Shown: positions 25,767-34,531, numbered from the stretch's first letter. The stretch: DNA of 64,000 nt from Sphingomonas sp. S2M10 (GCF_012650175.1 NZ_JAAILI010000079.1:124001-188000), one strand, 5' to 3'. Notes: a model not told the origin generated them from the letters alone. Numbers and translations are program-made.

Positions 25767-26377
25767 GCGAGCGCAAGCGCATCCATCTGGTCGACGACGA
25801 GGAATCGGTGCGCCGTTCGACGAGCTTCATGCTGCGCACGTCGGGCTATGATGTGGATACCTATCCCTCCGGCGTGGCGTTCCTGGAAAAAGTGGGGGAC
25901 GCCCGCCCCGGCTGCATCCTGCTGGACGTGCGCATGCCCGAGATGGACGGGATCGAGGTACAGGCCGAGCTCGCCCGACGCGGCGTGAAGCTGCCGGTGA
26001 TCGTGCTGACCGGGCATGGCGATGTCGGCACCGCCGTCGCGGCGATGAAGGGCGGCGCGATAGACTTCCTCGAAAAGCCGTTCGAGCAGGAGGCTTTGGT
26101 CCAGGCACTCGAACGCGGCTTCGAGCGGATGGAAGCGGGCGACGCCGCCATCGCTGGCCAGGCCGAGGCGGAGCGCCGCATCGCCCTGCTCTCCCCGCGC
26201 GAGCAGGACGTGCTGCGCGGGCTGGTGCGCGGGCATCCGAACAAGACGATCGCCTTCGACCTCGGCATCTCGCCGCGCACCGTCGAGGTCCACCGCGCCA
26301 ATGCCATGGCGAAGCTGGAGGCGCGCAGCCTTTCCGAAGCGCTGCGGCTGGCCTTTGCCGCGGGGCTCGACGGGTAG
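25763..26377 (+). CDS. fixJ: Response regulator FixJ
   Basis: A 204-residue NarL/FixJ-type regulator that receives phosphate from FixL. The receiver domain has the acidic pair D11-D12, phosphoacceptor Asp55 (L-L-D-V-R-M-P), Thr in V-L-T-G-H-G and Lys in L-E-K-P-F. The C-terminal LuxR-type helix-turn-helix (S-P-R-E-Q-D-V-L, T-V-E-V-H-R-A-N-A-M-A-K) occupies about residues 140-200. ATG overlaps the fixL stop (ATGA). In related bacteria it activates fixK and micro-oxic respiration genes; no fixK is seen in this window. Confidence 0.93.
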   Translation: MSERKRIHLVDDEESVRRSTSFMLRTSGYDVDTYPSGVAFLEKVGDARPGCILLDVRMPEMDGIEVQAELARRGVKLPVIVLTGHGDVGTAVAAMKGGAIDFLEKPFEQEALVQALERGFERMEAGDAAIAGQAEAERRIALLSPREQDVLRGLVRGHPNKTIAFDLGISPRTVEVHRANAMAKLEARSLSEALRLAFAAGLDG

Positions 26378-26487
26378 GACTGTCCCGCCCCGGCGCGTGC
26401 AAGCGGCTGGCAAGATGCGCCAGCGCGTGTATGGTCGGCGGGTTTGCTGGCAGGGATTCCGCCGGCGATGGGGACGAACACTTCAGA

Positions 26488-27741
26488 ATGACTCATTTCC
26501 CGATCGGCATTTTCGGGGTGCTGGCGATTTTGGCGATCGCCTTCCTGCTTTCCAGCAATCGCCGGGCGATCCGCCTGCGCATCGTCGGCCCCGCCTTCCT
26601 GCTGCAGGCCGGCATGGCAATCATCGTGCTGCGCACGTCCTGGGGCCAGGTGGCGCTGCACGGCATGGCGAACGGCGTCTCGGCGCTGCTCGGCTATGCC
26701 AGCGCGGGTACCCAGCTGCTGTTCGGCAATCTGGCCAAGCCGGAACTGGGCGGCCAGAGCCTTGCCATTGCCGCGCTGCCGGTGATCATCTTCTTCGCCG
26801 CACTTGTGTCGATCCTCTACCATGTCGGCATCATGCAGCAGGTCGTCCGCTGGATCGGCGGCGCGATCGAGAAGGTGACCGGCGTCAGCAAGGTCGAATC
26901 GCTTTGTGCCGCGGCGAACATCTTCGTCGGCCAGAGCGAGGCGCCGCTGGTGATCCGCCCCTATCTCGCGCGGCTCACGCCCTCGCAGGTGTTCGCCGTG
27001 ATGAGCGTGGGCATGGCCGGCGTGGCCGGCACCATCCTGGCCGCCTATGCGAGCCTGCTGGGACCGGCGTCGCTCCCCTATCTTCTCGCCGCATCGTTCA
27101 TGGCGGCGCCGGGCGGGCTGATGATGGCCAAGATCATCATGCCGGACGAGCCTGCCGTCATTGATGCGCCCATGTCGGGCGAGGACGAGGTGATCCGTGT
27201 CGCCGAGGAAGATTTCCAGGAGGAACGCGCCGCCAACATCATCATGGCCGCAGCCAACGGCGCCTCGACCGGCGTGAAGATCGCGGTGGCGGTGGGCGCG
27301 ATGGTGCTTGCCTTCGTTGCGCTCGTGGCGCTGGCCAACGGGCTGCTCGGCATGGTCGGCGGCTGGTTCGGCTATCCCGGGCTCAGCTTCCAGGCGATCA
27401 TCGGCACGATTTTCGCCCCCGTCATGTACCTGCTCGGCATCTCCTGGCACGAATCGCTCACGGCGGGCGGGTTGTTCGGCACCAAAGTGGTGCTCAACGA
27501 GTTCGTCGGCTTCATCGAGTTGGGCAAGGCGACCGACCTCGCGCCGCGTTCCAAGGCGATCATCACCTTCGCGCTCTGCGGCTTCGCCAATTTCAGCTCG
27601 ATCGCGATCCAGATGGCGACCACCGGCAGCCTCGCGCCCAACCAGCGTCCGGTGATCGCGCGGCTGGGTATCAAGGCGCTGATCGCGGGGAGCCTCGCGA
27701 ACCTGATGTCGGCGGCGCTGGCCGGGCTGCTGCTGCCCTGA
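26488..27741 (+). CDS. Concentrative nucleoside transporter (CNT family)
   Basis: A 417-residue inner-membrane symporter. It follows the NupC/CNT pattern: an N-terminal gate domain, Gate/QSEAP motif (F-V-G-Q-S-E-A-P-L-V), scaffold helices, the S-V-G-M-A-G-V-A-G re-entrant segment, N-E-F-V-G-F and a late A-L-C-G-F-A-N-F-S-S. It imports nucleosides with Na+ or H+. ATG at 26488 is chosen as the start of the first hydrophobic helix. A terminator-like hairpin follows. Confidence 0.92.
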   Translation: MTHFPIGIFGVLAILAIAFLLSSNRRAIRLRIVGPAFLLQAGMAIIVLRTSWGQVALHGMANGVSALLGYASAGTQLLFGNLAKPELGGQSLAIAALPVIIFFAALVSILYHVGIMQQVVRWIGGAIEKVTGVSKVESLCAAANIFVGQSEAPLVIRPYLARLTPSQVFAVMSVGMAGVAGTILAAYASLLGPASLPYLLAASFMAAPGGLMMAKIIMPDEPAVIDAPMSGEDEVIRVAEEDFQEERAANIIMAAANGASTGVKIAVAVGAMVLAFVALVALANGLLGMVGGWFGYPGLSFQAIIGTIFAPVMYLLGISWHESLTAGGLFGTKVVLNEFVGFIELGKATDLAPRSKAIITFALCGFANFSSIAIQMATTGSLAPNQRPVIARLGIKALIAGSLANLMSAALAGLLLP

Positions 27742-27751
27742 GCTTCTCTTC

Positions 27752-27773
27752 CCCCTCCCGCTTGCGGGAGGGG
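27752..27773 (+). terminator. Hairpin after the nucleoside transporter
   Basis: Perfect 10-bp stem CCCCTCCCGC-TT-GCGGGAGGGG, beginning 11 bases after the stop. No T-run follows. It also resembles the arms of the palindromic repeats in this window. Confidence 0.55.
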
Positions 27774-27795
27774 AGCGCAGATGGTGAGAGCCGAA

Positions 27796-27957
27796 CTACC
27801 CCCCGCCGATCCCTTCCACCACTTTCCCCGTCGCGCCGCAGTTCGGGCATTCGCCGCCATCGATCCGGCCCGAGCCGCCGCAGCGGCGGCAGATATCTTC
27901 GCCGGTGCCCGGGGTGCCGGGGGCAGCGTCGTCGCCGGGATTGAGGGGTTCGGCCAT
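27796..27957 (-). CDS. 53-residue DnaJ-type zinc-ribbon protein
   Basis: A short gene encoding a Gly/Pro/Ala-rich N-terminal half and two cysteine pairs in the DnaJ zinc-finger spacing: C-R-R-C-G-G-S-G and C-P-N-C-G-A-T-G, with the C-x-x-C-x-G-x-G pattern. It ends G-I-G-G-G. The start (ATG 27957) precedes M-A-E-P-L-N-P-G. It probably binds one zinc and a protein partner. It is the downstream neighbour of the cupin fusion gene, 10 bases away, so it is likely co-transcribed. No enzyme activity is inferred. Confidence 0.65.
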   Translation of the reverse strand: MAEPLNPGDDAAPGTPGTGEDICRRCGGSGRIDGGECPNCGATGKVVEGIGGG

Positions 27958-27967
27958 GGTCCTGCTC

Positions 27968-28609
27968 CTATCCGTCGCAATGTACGGCGAGCCAAACGCT
28001 CGGACGGTCGCGCGCGGTCCACGTCACCCAATGTTTCTGGCCCGCCCGGATCAGCAGATGGTCGCCCGGCCCGAGCCGCACCTCGGCCGAATCTTCGACG
28101 CGGATACCCGCCGAGCCTTCGAGCAGCACCACCCATTCGTCCCAGTCCTGCACCATCGGCGCGTCGTCCGGGGTGGCCTGTCCGCGCGAGACGATACGCT
28201 CGACGCGGATGCCGGGACGTTTCAGCAGATCGGTGAACACCTCGTCATGCTTCGCCTCAGGCAGATCGCGCAACAGATTGGCGACCTCGGGCTGGAAGCG
28301 CGGCCTGGGTGGCGGTGCTGGCGTGGGCTTGGGCTTGGGCGCGGACTTGGACTTGGGCGCCCGCTTCGGCCCCGGCGTCGTCTCTACCGACGTGCTCCAG
28401 TCGATCCGCATGCAGCCGCGCAGGAATTCGCGGATCGCCGCGGCATCGGCGGTCAGCCCGCCCGCCCCGAAGCCGAACACCTCCGCCCCGCCCGCATCCT
28501 TCAGCCCATACAGCCCAAAGTCGCCCCCGGCCTTGCGACGCCGCGACTTGACCAGCTTCAGCCCGCGATGCGTCGCCATCGCCCGCAGCTCGTCGTCCTG
28601 TTCCGCCAC
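27968..28609 (-). CDS. Two-domain protein: unknown N-terminal module fused to a cupin
   Basis: A 213-residue protein. Residues 1-65 begin M-A-E-Q-D-D-E-L-R and contain H-R-G-L-K-L-V-K-S-R-R-R-K and F-G-L-Y-G-L-K-D, a small conserved-looking module that I associate with stand-alone sphingomonad proteins. A linker of alternating Lys/Pro/Ser/Ala (about 77-98) joins it to a C-terminal cupin (P-G-D-H-L-L-I, G-Q-K-H-W-V-T-W-T). AAGGAGG five bases before GTG 28609 fixes the start. The cupin could bind a metal through the late His, but the ligand set is incomplete. Function unknown. Confidence 0.7.
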   Translation of the reverse strand: MAEQDDELRAMATHRGLKLVKSRRRKAGGDFGLYGLKDAGGAEVFGFGAGGLTADAAAIREFLRGCMRIDWSTSVETTPGPKRAPKSKSAPKPKPTPAPPPRPRFQPEVANLLRDLPEAKHDEVFTDLLKRPGIRVERIVSRGQATPDDAPMVQDWDEWVVLLEGSAGIRVEDSAEVRLGPGDHLLIRAGQKHWVTWTARDRPSVWLAVHCDG

Positions 28610-28654
28610 ACGCCCCTCCTTGGATTCCGGCCCCAAACGCGCCAATAGCGCGCC

Positions 28655-29785
28655 ATGCCCCGTTTCCAGTTCACCATCCACGCCACCGACGGCAAGGCGC
28701 GTCGCGGCACCATCGCGATGCAGCGCGGCGAGATCCGCACCCCCGCCTTCATGCCGGTCGGCACCGCCGCCACGGTGAAAGCCGTGAAGCCGCAGGACGT
28801 GCGCGCCTCGGGCGCCGACATCCTGCTTGGCAACACCTATCACCTGATGCTGCGCCCCACCGCCGAGCGTGTCGCGCGGCTGGGCGGCCTGCACAAGTTC
28901 ATGGGCTGGGATCGGCCGATCCTCACCGATTCGGGCGGCTATCAGGTGATGAGCCTGTCCGAGCTGACCAAGCGCAGCGAGGAGGGCGTCGCCTTCGCCT
29001 CGCATCTCGACGGCTCGCGCCACATGATGAGCCCCGAGCGCTCGATGGAGATCCAGCGGCTGCTCGGCTCCGACATCGTCATGGCGTTCGACGAGCTGGT
29101 GCCGACCACCTCGACCCGCGAGGTGCAGGTCAAGGCGATGGAACGCTCGATGCGCTGGGCGAAGCGCAGCCGCGCGGGCTTCGATTCGGGCGAGGAGCAT
29201 GCCGCCCGCGCGGCGCTGTTCGGCATCCAGCAGGGCGCGCTCGACGAGGGCCTGCGCAAGGCCAGCGCCGACGCGCTGAAGGACATCGGCTTCGACGGCT
29301 ATGCGGTCGGCGGCCTCGCGGTGGGCGAAGGGCAGGAGGCGATGTTCGGCGTGCTCGACTATGCCCCAGGCCAGCTGGACGAGAGCAAGCCGCGCTACCT
29401 GATGGGCGTCGGCAAGCCCGACGACATCGTCGGCGCGGTGGAGCGCGGCATCGACATGTTCGATTGCGTGCTGCCCACCCGCTCGGGCCGCACCGGCCAG
29501 GCGTTCACGCGAGCCGGGCCGATCAACATCCGCAACGCCAAGTTCGCCGAGGACCAGGGCCCGCTCGATCCCGCCTGCGCCTGCCCGGTCTGCAGCACCT
29601 GGAGCCGCGCCTATATTCACCACCTCGTCCGCGCCGGCGAGATCCTCGGCGCGATGCTGATGACCGAGCATAATCTCTGCTTCTATCAGAATCTGATGGC
29701 GGACCTGCGCGCGGCGATCGAGGAGCAACGGCTGACGGCGTTCGCGAACGACTTCCGGGCGAAGTATCAAGCGAAGCCGGGGTGA
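28655..29785 (+). CDS. tgt: Queuine tRNA-ribosyltransferase
   Basis: A 376-residue enzyme that swaps guanine for preQ1 (or queuine) at position 34 of GUN-anticodon tRNAs. Catalytic Asp92 lies in L-T-D-S-G-G-Y-Q, and the nucleophile Asp in M-F-D-C-V-L-P-T-R. The zinc site is C-A-C-P-V-C...H (C-x-C-x-x-C with a following His in the C-terminal part). The length is normal. It is divergent from the cupin gene, separated by 45 bases. No other queuosine gene is seen nearby. Confidence 0.96.
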   Translation: MPRFQFTIHATDGKARRGTIAMQRGEIRTPAFMPVGTAATVKAVKPQDVRASGADILLGNTYHLMLRPTAERVARLGGLHKFMGWDRPILTDSGGYQVMSLSELTKRSEEGVAFASHLDGSRHMMSPERSMEIQRLLGSDIVMAFDELVPTTSTREVQVKAMERSMRWAKRSRAGFDSGEEHAARAALFGIQQGALDEGLRKASADALKDIGFDGYAVGGLAVGEGQEAMFGVLDYAPGQLDESKPRYLMGVGKPDDIVGAVERGIDMFDCVLPTRSGRTGQAFTRAGPINIRNAKFAEDQGPLDPACACPVCSTWSRAYIHHLVRAGEILGAMLMTEHNLCFYQNLMADLRAAIEEQRLTAFANDFRAKYQAKPG

Positions 29786-29885
29786 TGGGCGGAAGCGACG
29801 CATTGCACTCTCGGGGCTGGTTCGCTTGCGTCCCAATAGCTGCCATCCAGAGCTGCACCGGCGAACATCGAAAGCGGACAATCGC

Positions 29886-30221
29886 TCAGTAAATTTGTGG
29901 CAGAAGAGCTGCTCGGAACGAGGTTGCCGCGACGCGGCTTCGTGACCAAACCAGGAGGTAACTAAGGATCGTCTCGTAATACACCGAGACCTTCGCTCCA
30001 TCCCAAGCCGCGTCCGCTTCCACATAATCTTCGTACCGATCATACGGGGGAAGGTTTAGGCCAGCCTCCGGGTGAACGGCAGCGAAGCGTTCTAAGATTT
30101 TCCGGTGCGGAGCCTCGTCATCCAGTAGGTCACTCCATGCTCTGAAACCCCAGCCACCGGCACCGCTGTTTACGTACTGCGGCAACGCAGAGACCTCTTC
30201 GACTTTTGAGTACAGCATCAT
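29886..30221 (-). CDS. Hypothetical protein in a lower-GC patch
   Basis: A 111-residue reading frame starting M-M-L-Y-S-K-V-E-E-V-S. It has a Trp/Tyr-rich interior (W-G-F-R-A-W-S-D-L-L, Y-D-R-Y-E-D-Y-V-E, Y-Y-E-T-I-L-S-Y-L) and an ending S-F-R-A-A-L-L-P-Q-I-Y. I recognise no family. Codon and base composition differ from neighbours: 60-base blocks counted here are about 53-58% GC, against 72% in the adjacent tgt end. It looks like a foreign, perhaps decaying, gene between tgt and the GT-B-like gene; the rest of the gap (29786-30394) shows nothing else. Confidence 0.5.
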   Translation of the reverse strand: MMLYSKVEEVSALPQYVNSGAGGWGFRAWSDLLDDEAPHRKILERFAAVHPEAGLNLPPYDRYEDYVEADAAWDGAKVSVYYETILSYLLVWSRSRVAATSFRAALLPQIY

Positions 30222-30394
30222 CAGTGATTGCTACTGCCGTTCCTGTCTGCTTTCCACCACATTCAGCCATTCGGCGCCTGGCGCTGGGCATGACTTCCAG
30301 GACTGCGCGACTAGGCAAAACTTGCCGCCCTGCCCCGCACGACGTTCCGGCCATCCTATAATCCGGGAAGGATCATCGTCGCCCGGAGCCTCGC

Positions 30395-31603
30395 TTGCCG
30401 CTTTCTCTCGATCGACCGCAGCGCGTGCTGTTCTACCTGCCGATGGTGACGAACTGGTGGTTCGTCCATATCATCGAACCGTTGCTCCGCAGGCTCGCCG
30501 CCGAGCATGAGGTGCATGTGCTCGCCCCCGCGCCCTGGTCCGGCACCGGCCTCGGTCCGGAGGAGATCGCGCGCTGCGCCGATCTGCCGGCGATCCGCTG
30601 GTACATCATGGACGGCCCGGATCATCCCAGCACGCGCACGATGCCCGAGGATGCGGACGGGCTGATCGGCTTCGTCCGCGATCTGGCACCCGACGTCGTG
30701 CTGTGCCGAACCGCCGACTATCAGACGATACGCTGCTTTCCCGGCACAGTGCGCCTCCTGATGGAAGGTCGGCTGGAGCCCTTCGCGCCGCCGCCGCGCT
30801 GGATCCTGCTTGCAGAGCGCCCGCATGACCATGGCCTGCCCGCTCCCCTGCCCGACGATGCGGCCGCGCGGCTGCGGGCGATGCTCGCACCGGCCTGGGA
30901 CCATCTTCAGGCGCGACTCGCCCCGCCCCCGGGCGAGCGGGGAGCGCTGTTCGCCCGCTTCGGCATTCGCGACGACCGCCCACTGCTGCTGCTCCCGCTC
31001 GAATGCGAGACCGAGGACAATTTCTTCGCGATGCACCGCCCGGGGCCCAAGCCCAATGCCGCGCTGGTGCGTGCACTTGCGGCGGAGCTGGGCGATCGCT
31101 GCACGCTTGCGGTGTCCAACCACCCGCTCAACGACGCGCATGTCGATGCCGCAGCGCTGATCGAGGCGAGCGATGCGTGCGACAATGTCGTGTTGCTGCC
31201 GTCACGCATCGGCATCTTGCCCGCCACGCTTGCGATGGCGCGTCACGCCGACGGGATGCTGGTCGGCGATTCCAAGACCTTTGCGCTGGCGGCGTTCTTC
31301 GGCGTGCCGATGCAGCGCCACTCGCGCTTCGCCTCGGGCGCGTGGCTCAACGCCTATGATGCGCCGGCGCCGTTTCTGGCCGACATTGCCGCAGGCACCG
31401 CCCGACGTCCGGAGCCTGAAGCCGCGCGGCAATGGTTCGCCCAATATCTGCTGAACGACGCCATCGACCCGCTGGATGCCGGGGACGATGTGCTGGCGCA
31501 TCTCGTGCGGCCAGTGGATCCGGAACGCTGGGATCGGGCGCTTGCGCGGCTGGAGCAGACGCTCCCCGCGCTGTTCCCGGCCGAGGCTCAGGCCAGCGGG
31601 TAG
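30395..31603 (+). CDS. GT-B-fold-like protein of unknown function
   Basis: A 402-residue protein. The N-terminus (V-L-F-Y-L-P-M-V-T-N-W-W-F) and the Rossmann-like beta/alpha alternation, including H-E-V-H-V-L-A-P, resemble glycosyltransferase-B or capsule-type enzymes. A late V-G-D-S-K-T-F-A-L-A-A-F-F-G-V-P segment resembles the nucleotide-sugar loop (S-x-x-x-A-L-x-x-x-x-P). TTG 30395 has GGAG six bases upstream. The gene is alone on its strand next to an atypical patch. A glycosyltransferase role is plausible but not proven. Confidence 0.6.
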   Translation: MPLSLDRPQRVLFYLPMVTNWWFVHIIEPLLRRLAAEHEVHVLAPAPWSGTGLGPEEIARCADLPAIRWYIMDGPDHPSTRTMPEDADGLIGFVRDLAPDVVLCRTADYQTIRCFPGTVRLLMEGRLEPFAPPPRWILLAERPHDHGLPAPLPDDAAARLRAMLAPAWDHLQARLAPPPGERGALFARFGIRDDRPLLLLPLECETEDNFFAMHRPGPKPNAALVRALAAELGDRCTLAVSNHPLNDAHVDAAALIEASDACDNVVLLPSRIGILPATLAMARHADGMLVGDSKTFALAAFFGVPMQRHSRFASGAWLNAYDAPAPFLADIAAGTARRPEPEAARQWFAQYLLNDAIDPLDAGDDVLAHLVRPVDPERWDRALARLEQTLPALFPAEAQASG

Positions 31604-31959
31604 AGCGCGCCCGCCACCCAGCGCAGCTCGGCGCGCAGCACGCCCCAGGCGCGCGCCGCCGCGCGGCTGTCCATCGCTTCCACGCCGATGCCGCGCTTCT
31701 CCAGCGCCTTCACCAGGCCGAGCGGCGGGCGCACCAGCGTCGCACCGGTCCCGAGCAGCAGGAATTCGGGCTGCGGATCGAGGGCGAAGGCGGCTTCCAG
31801 GTCCGTCTCGGTCAGTTCCGCAACTGCGGGGGGCGACCAGCCGTCCGCGCGCTGCGGGGTGATGATCAGCCCGTGATAGACATTCTCGTCGACGCGGAAG
31901 CCGCCACCGGAAAATCCGGAGATCAGCGGCCCCTCGGCGCTGCGCCGCTCGATCTTCAC
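31588..31959 (-). CDS. Mth938-like (NDUFAF3-related) protein
   Basis: A 123-residue protein of the Mth938/DUF498 family. It has the pattern I-S-G-F-S-G-G-G-F-R-V, a central L-L-L-G-T-G-A-T-L and E-A-M-D-S-R-A-A-A-R that mark this fold. The mitochondrial relative NDUFAF3 helps assemble respiratory complex I. In alphaproteobacteria the gene often follows secF, as here: GTG start one base after the secF stop, so it is co-translated. Its 3' end overlaps the convergent GT-B-like gene by 16 bases. Confidence 0.85.
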   Translation of the reverse strand: MKIERRSAEGPLISGFSGGGFRVDENVYHGLIITPQRADGWSPPAVAELTETDLEAAFALDPQPEFLLLGTGATLVRPPLGLVKALEKRGIGVEAMDSRAAARAWGVLRAELRWVAGALYPLA

Positions 31960-31960
31960 C

Positions 31961-32932
31961 TCAGGGCCGCTCGCGCGGCGCCACGCGCTCGGCGTTGCTG
32001 GCGATCGAGTCGGCCTTCTCCGGCTTCACGCCGGGCTTCAGCCCCAGCGTGATCAGCAGCGAGGACGAGACATAGATCGACGAATAGGTGCCGACCACGA
32101 TGCCGAGCATCATCGCCGAGGTGAAGCCCCGCAGCACGTGCCCGCCCCAGATCAGCAGCGAGGCAAGTGCGAGCAGGATGGTGAGCGAGGTCATCACGGT
32201 ACGCGGCAGCGTTTCGTTGACCGACAGGTCGATCAGCTCGCTCATCCCCATCTTGCGGTACTTGCGCATGTTCTCGCGGATGCGGTCGTCGATCACCATC
32301 TTGTCGTTGATCGAATAGCCGATGATCGTCAGCACCGCCGCGACGATATTCAGGTCGAACACCATCCTCGTCAGCGCGAAGAAGCCCAGCGTCATCAGCA
32401 CGTCGTGCAGGATGGCGACCGCGGTGGAGACGCCGAACTGCCATTCGTAGCGCAGCCAGGAGAAGATCGCGATGCCGACGATCGCCAGCACCACCGCGAG
32501 CACGCCGTTGCGAATCAGCTCGCCCGAGACCTTGCCGGAGACGGTCGAGTAGGTGGAGAAGGTCGCGCCGGGGAACTTGGCCGCCACCGCGCTCTTCACC
32601 CGCTCCACCATCGCGTTGGTCGCGCCGGGGTCGTTCGACTTCGGCACGGGCAGGCGGATGGTGACGAGGTTCTTGCCGCCCATCTCCTGCAGCGTTGTCT
32701 CGCCATAGCCGAGCGCATTGACGGTCGAGCGCAGCTCGTCGAGCGGCGGGGCCGAGGCGAACTTCTCCTCGATCGACACACCGCCGATGAAGTCCACGCC
32801 GAAGTTGAGGCCACGTGCCGCGACCAGACCGATTGCGGCCACCGTCAGCAGCGCAGTGATCGCGAAGGCGATGAACCGGACACGGACGAAGCCGATATTG
32901 GTGTTGTCGGGAACGATCTTGAGGAGCCGCAT
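31961..32932 (-). CDS. secF: Protein translocase subunit SecF
   Basis: A 323-residue inner-membrane subunit of the SecDF complex, which uses the proton gradient to pull exported proteins across. Six transmembrane helices are visible, with a periplasmic P1-like domain after helix 1 (N-F-G-V-D-F-I-G-G motif near residue 43). The D-N-T-N-I-G-F-V start and the transmembrane segment with I-G-Y-S-I-N-D-K are family signatures. It is third in the yajC-secD-secF operon and is followed by the Mth938-like gene. Confidence 0.96.
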   Translation of the reverse strand: MRLLKIVPDNTNIGFVRVRFIAFAITALLTVAAIGLVAARGLNFGVDFIGGVSIEEKFASAPPLDELRSTVNALGYGETTLQEMGGKNLVTIRLPVPKSNDPGATNAMVERVKSAVAAKFPGATFSTYSTVSGKVSGELIRNGVLAVVLAIVGIAIFSWLRYEWQFGVSTAVAILHDVLMTLGFFALTRMVFDLNIVAAVLTIIGYSINDKMVIDDRIRENMRKYRKMGMSELIDLSVNETLPRTVMTSLTILLALASLLIWGGHVLRGFTSAMMLGIVVGTYSSIYVSSSLLITLGLKPGVKPEKADSIASNAERVAPRERP

Positions 32933-32944
32933 GTCGGCGCTTCC

Positions 32945-34531
32945 TTAAATGTGGATCTCGCTCGGGCGCTTGCGGCGCAGCCAGAGCGTGACGAGCATGC
33001 GCGTGAACACCACGGCGGTGAAGACGGAGCTGGCGATGCCGATCAGCAGCACCACCGCGAAGCCGCGGATCGGGCCCGAGCCGAGCACCAGCATGATCGC
33101 GCCGGCGATCGCGTGGGTGACGTTGGCCTCGAAGATGGTGCGGCTGGCTTCCTTGTAGCCCAGCTCCACCGCCTGCATCACGCTTCGGCCGCGGCGACGT
33201 TCCTCGCGGATACGCTCGTTGATCAGCACGTTGGCGTCGACCGCGGTACCGATGGTCAGCACGAAGCCGGCGATGCCGGGCAGCGTCAGCGTTGCGCTGA
33301 GCATGCCCATCACCGCCAGGATCACCAGCACGTTGAGCGTCACGGCGATGTTCGCATAGACGCCGAAGCGGCCATAGGTGAGCACCATGAACACGATCAC
33401 CGCGACGATCGCGATCACCGAGGCGGTGACGCCGGCGCGGATCGAATCGTTACCGAGCTCGGGGCTGACGGTCGATTCCTGCACGACCTTGAGGTTGATC
33501 GGCAGCTTGCCCGAACGCAGCGCGATGGCGAGCTGGTTGGCGCTGTCGACCGTGAAGCCGCCCGAGATCGAGGCGCTGCCGCCAAGGATCGGCTCGTTGA
33601 TGTTCGGGGCCGAGATCACCTTGTTGTCGACGATGATCGCGAACGGCTTGCCGGTATTTTCCTGCGTCACGCGGGCAAAGCGCTTGGCGCCGGCACCGTC
33701 GAGCTGCAGCGTCACGTCGGGACGACCCTGCTGGTCGTAGCTCTGCTTGGCATCGACCAGCATGTCGCCGGTGATCATCGCGGTGCGGTTGACCACGATC
33801 GGCGCGCCATTCTCGTACTGGAGCAGCTGCGAGGTCACGGGAATGTCGTTCGACGCAACCTGCTGCGGCGTCACGCTGGTGTCGACCAGCTTGAACTCGA
33901 GCTTGGCGGTCTTGCCGAGCAGCGCCTTGAGCTGGCTGGGATCCTGCAGGCCTGGGACCTGCACGACAATGCGGTTGCTGCCTTCGCGGATCACGGTTGG
34001 CTCGCGGGTGCCGAGCGCGTTGATGCGCTTGTCGACCACTTCGCGCGCGTCGTTCATCGCGGTTTCGATCTGCTGCGCCAGGCCCGCCTGGGTCGGGGTC
34101 AGCACGAAGACGCTGGAGTCGCGAACCGCGATTTCCCAGTCGCGCTGGCCGGTTGTGCCGACGCCGTTGGTCATCGGCAGCAGCTTCTCGCGCGCCGCAT
34201 CCACCTTGCCGGGGTCGCGGACCATGAAGCTGAGCTTGCCGCCGGCGATCGAGATGTCGCCGATGTCCACGCGTGGATCGCGGCGCATCGCCAGGCGGAC
34301 CTGCTCGCGCATCTGCTCGAGCTTGGTCTGCTGCACGTCGCTCGTATCGCCCTCGAGGAGCAGGTACGAACCGCCCGCGAGATCGAGACCGAGGTTGACG
34401 GCCGGCTTGGGTACCCAGCTCGGCCAGCTGTTGCGGATGCTCTCCGGCACCAGGCTCGGCACCGCGAGCAGGACCATCAGGGCAAGGCCGAGGGTGATCG
34501 ACCAGACCTTCCAGCGCGGGAAATCCAGCAT
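32945..34531 (-). CDS. secD: Protein translocase subunit SecD
   Basis: A 528-residue inner-membrane subunit with helix 1, a large periplasmic domain (about 45-345) and five C-terminal helices. Motifs are the D-L-A-G-G-S-Y-L-L-L segment, G-T-R-E-P-T and the transmembrane T-I-G-T-A-V-D-A-N-V-L-I-N-E-R-I-R-E-E that carries the proton-relay Asp. The ATG overlaps the yajC stop by a few bases, and the 12-bp gap to secF keeps them in one operon. Confidence 0.96.
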   Translation of the reverse strand: MLDFPRWKVWSITLGLALMVLLAVPSLVPESIRNSWPSWVPKPAVNLGLDLAGGSYLLLEGDTSDVQQTKLEQMREQVRLAMRRDPRVDIGDISIAGGKLSFMVRDPGKVDAAREKLLPMTNGVGTTGQRDWEIAVRDSSVFVLTPTQAGLAQQIETAMNDAREVVDKRINALGTREPTVIREGSNRIVVQVPGLQDPSQLKALLGKTAKLEFKLVDTSVTPQQVASNDIPVTSQLLQYENGAPIVVNRTAMITGDMLVDAKQSYDQQGRPDVTLQLDGAGAKRFARVTQENTGKPFAIIVDNKVISAPNINEPILGGSASISGGFTVDSANQLAIALRSGKLPINLKVVQESTVSPELGNDSIRAGVTASVIAIVAVIVFMVLTYGRFGVYANIAVTLNVLVILAVMGMLSATLTLPGIAGFVLTIGTAVDANVLINERIREERRRGRSVMQAVELGYKEASRTIFEANVTHAIAGAIMLVLGSGPIRGFAVVLLIGIASSVFTAVVFTRMLVTLWLRRKRPSEIHI

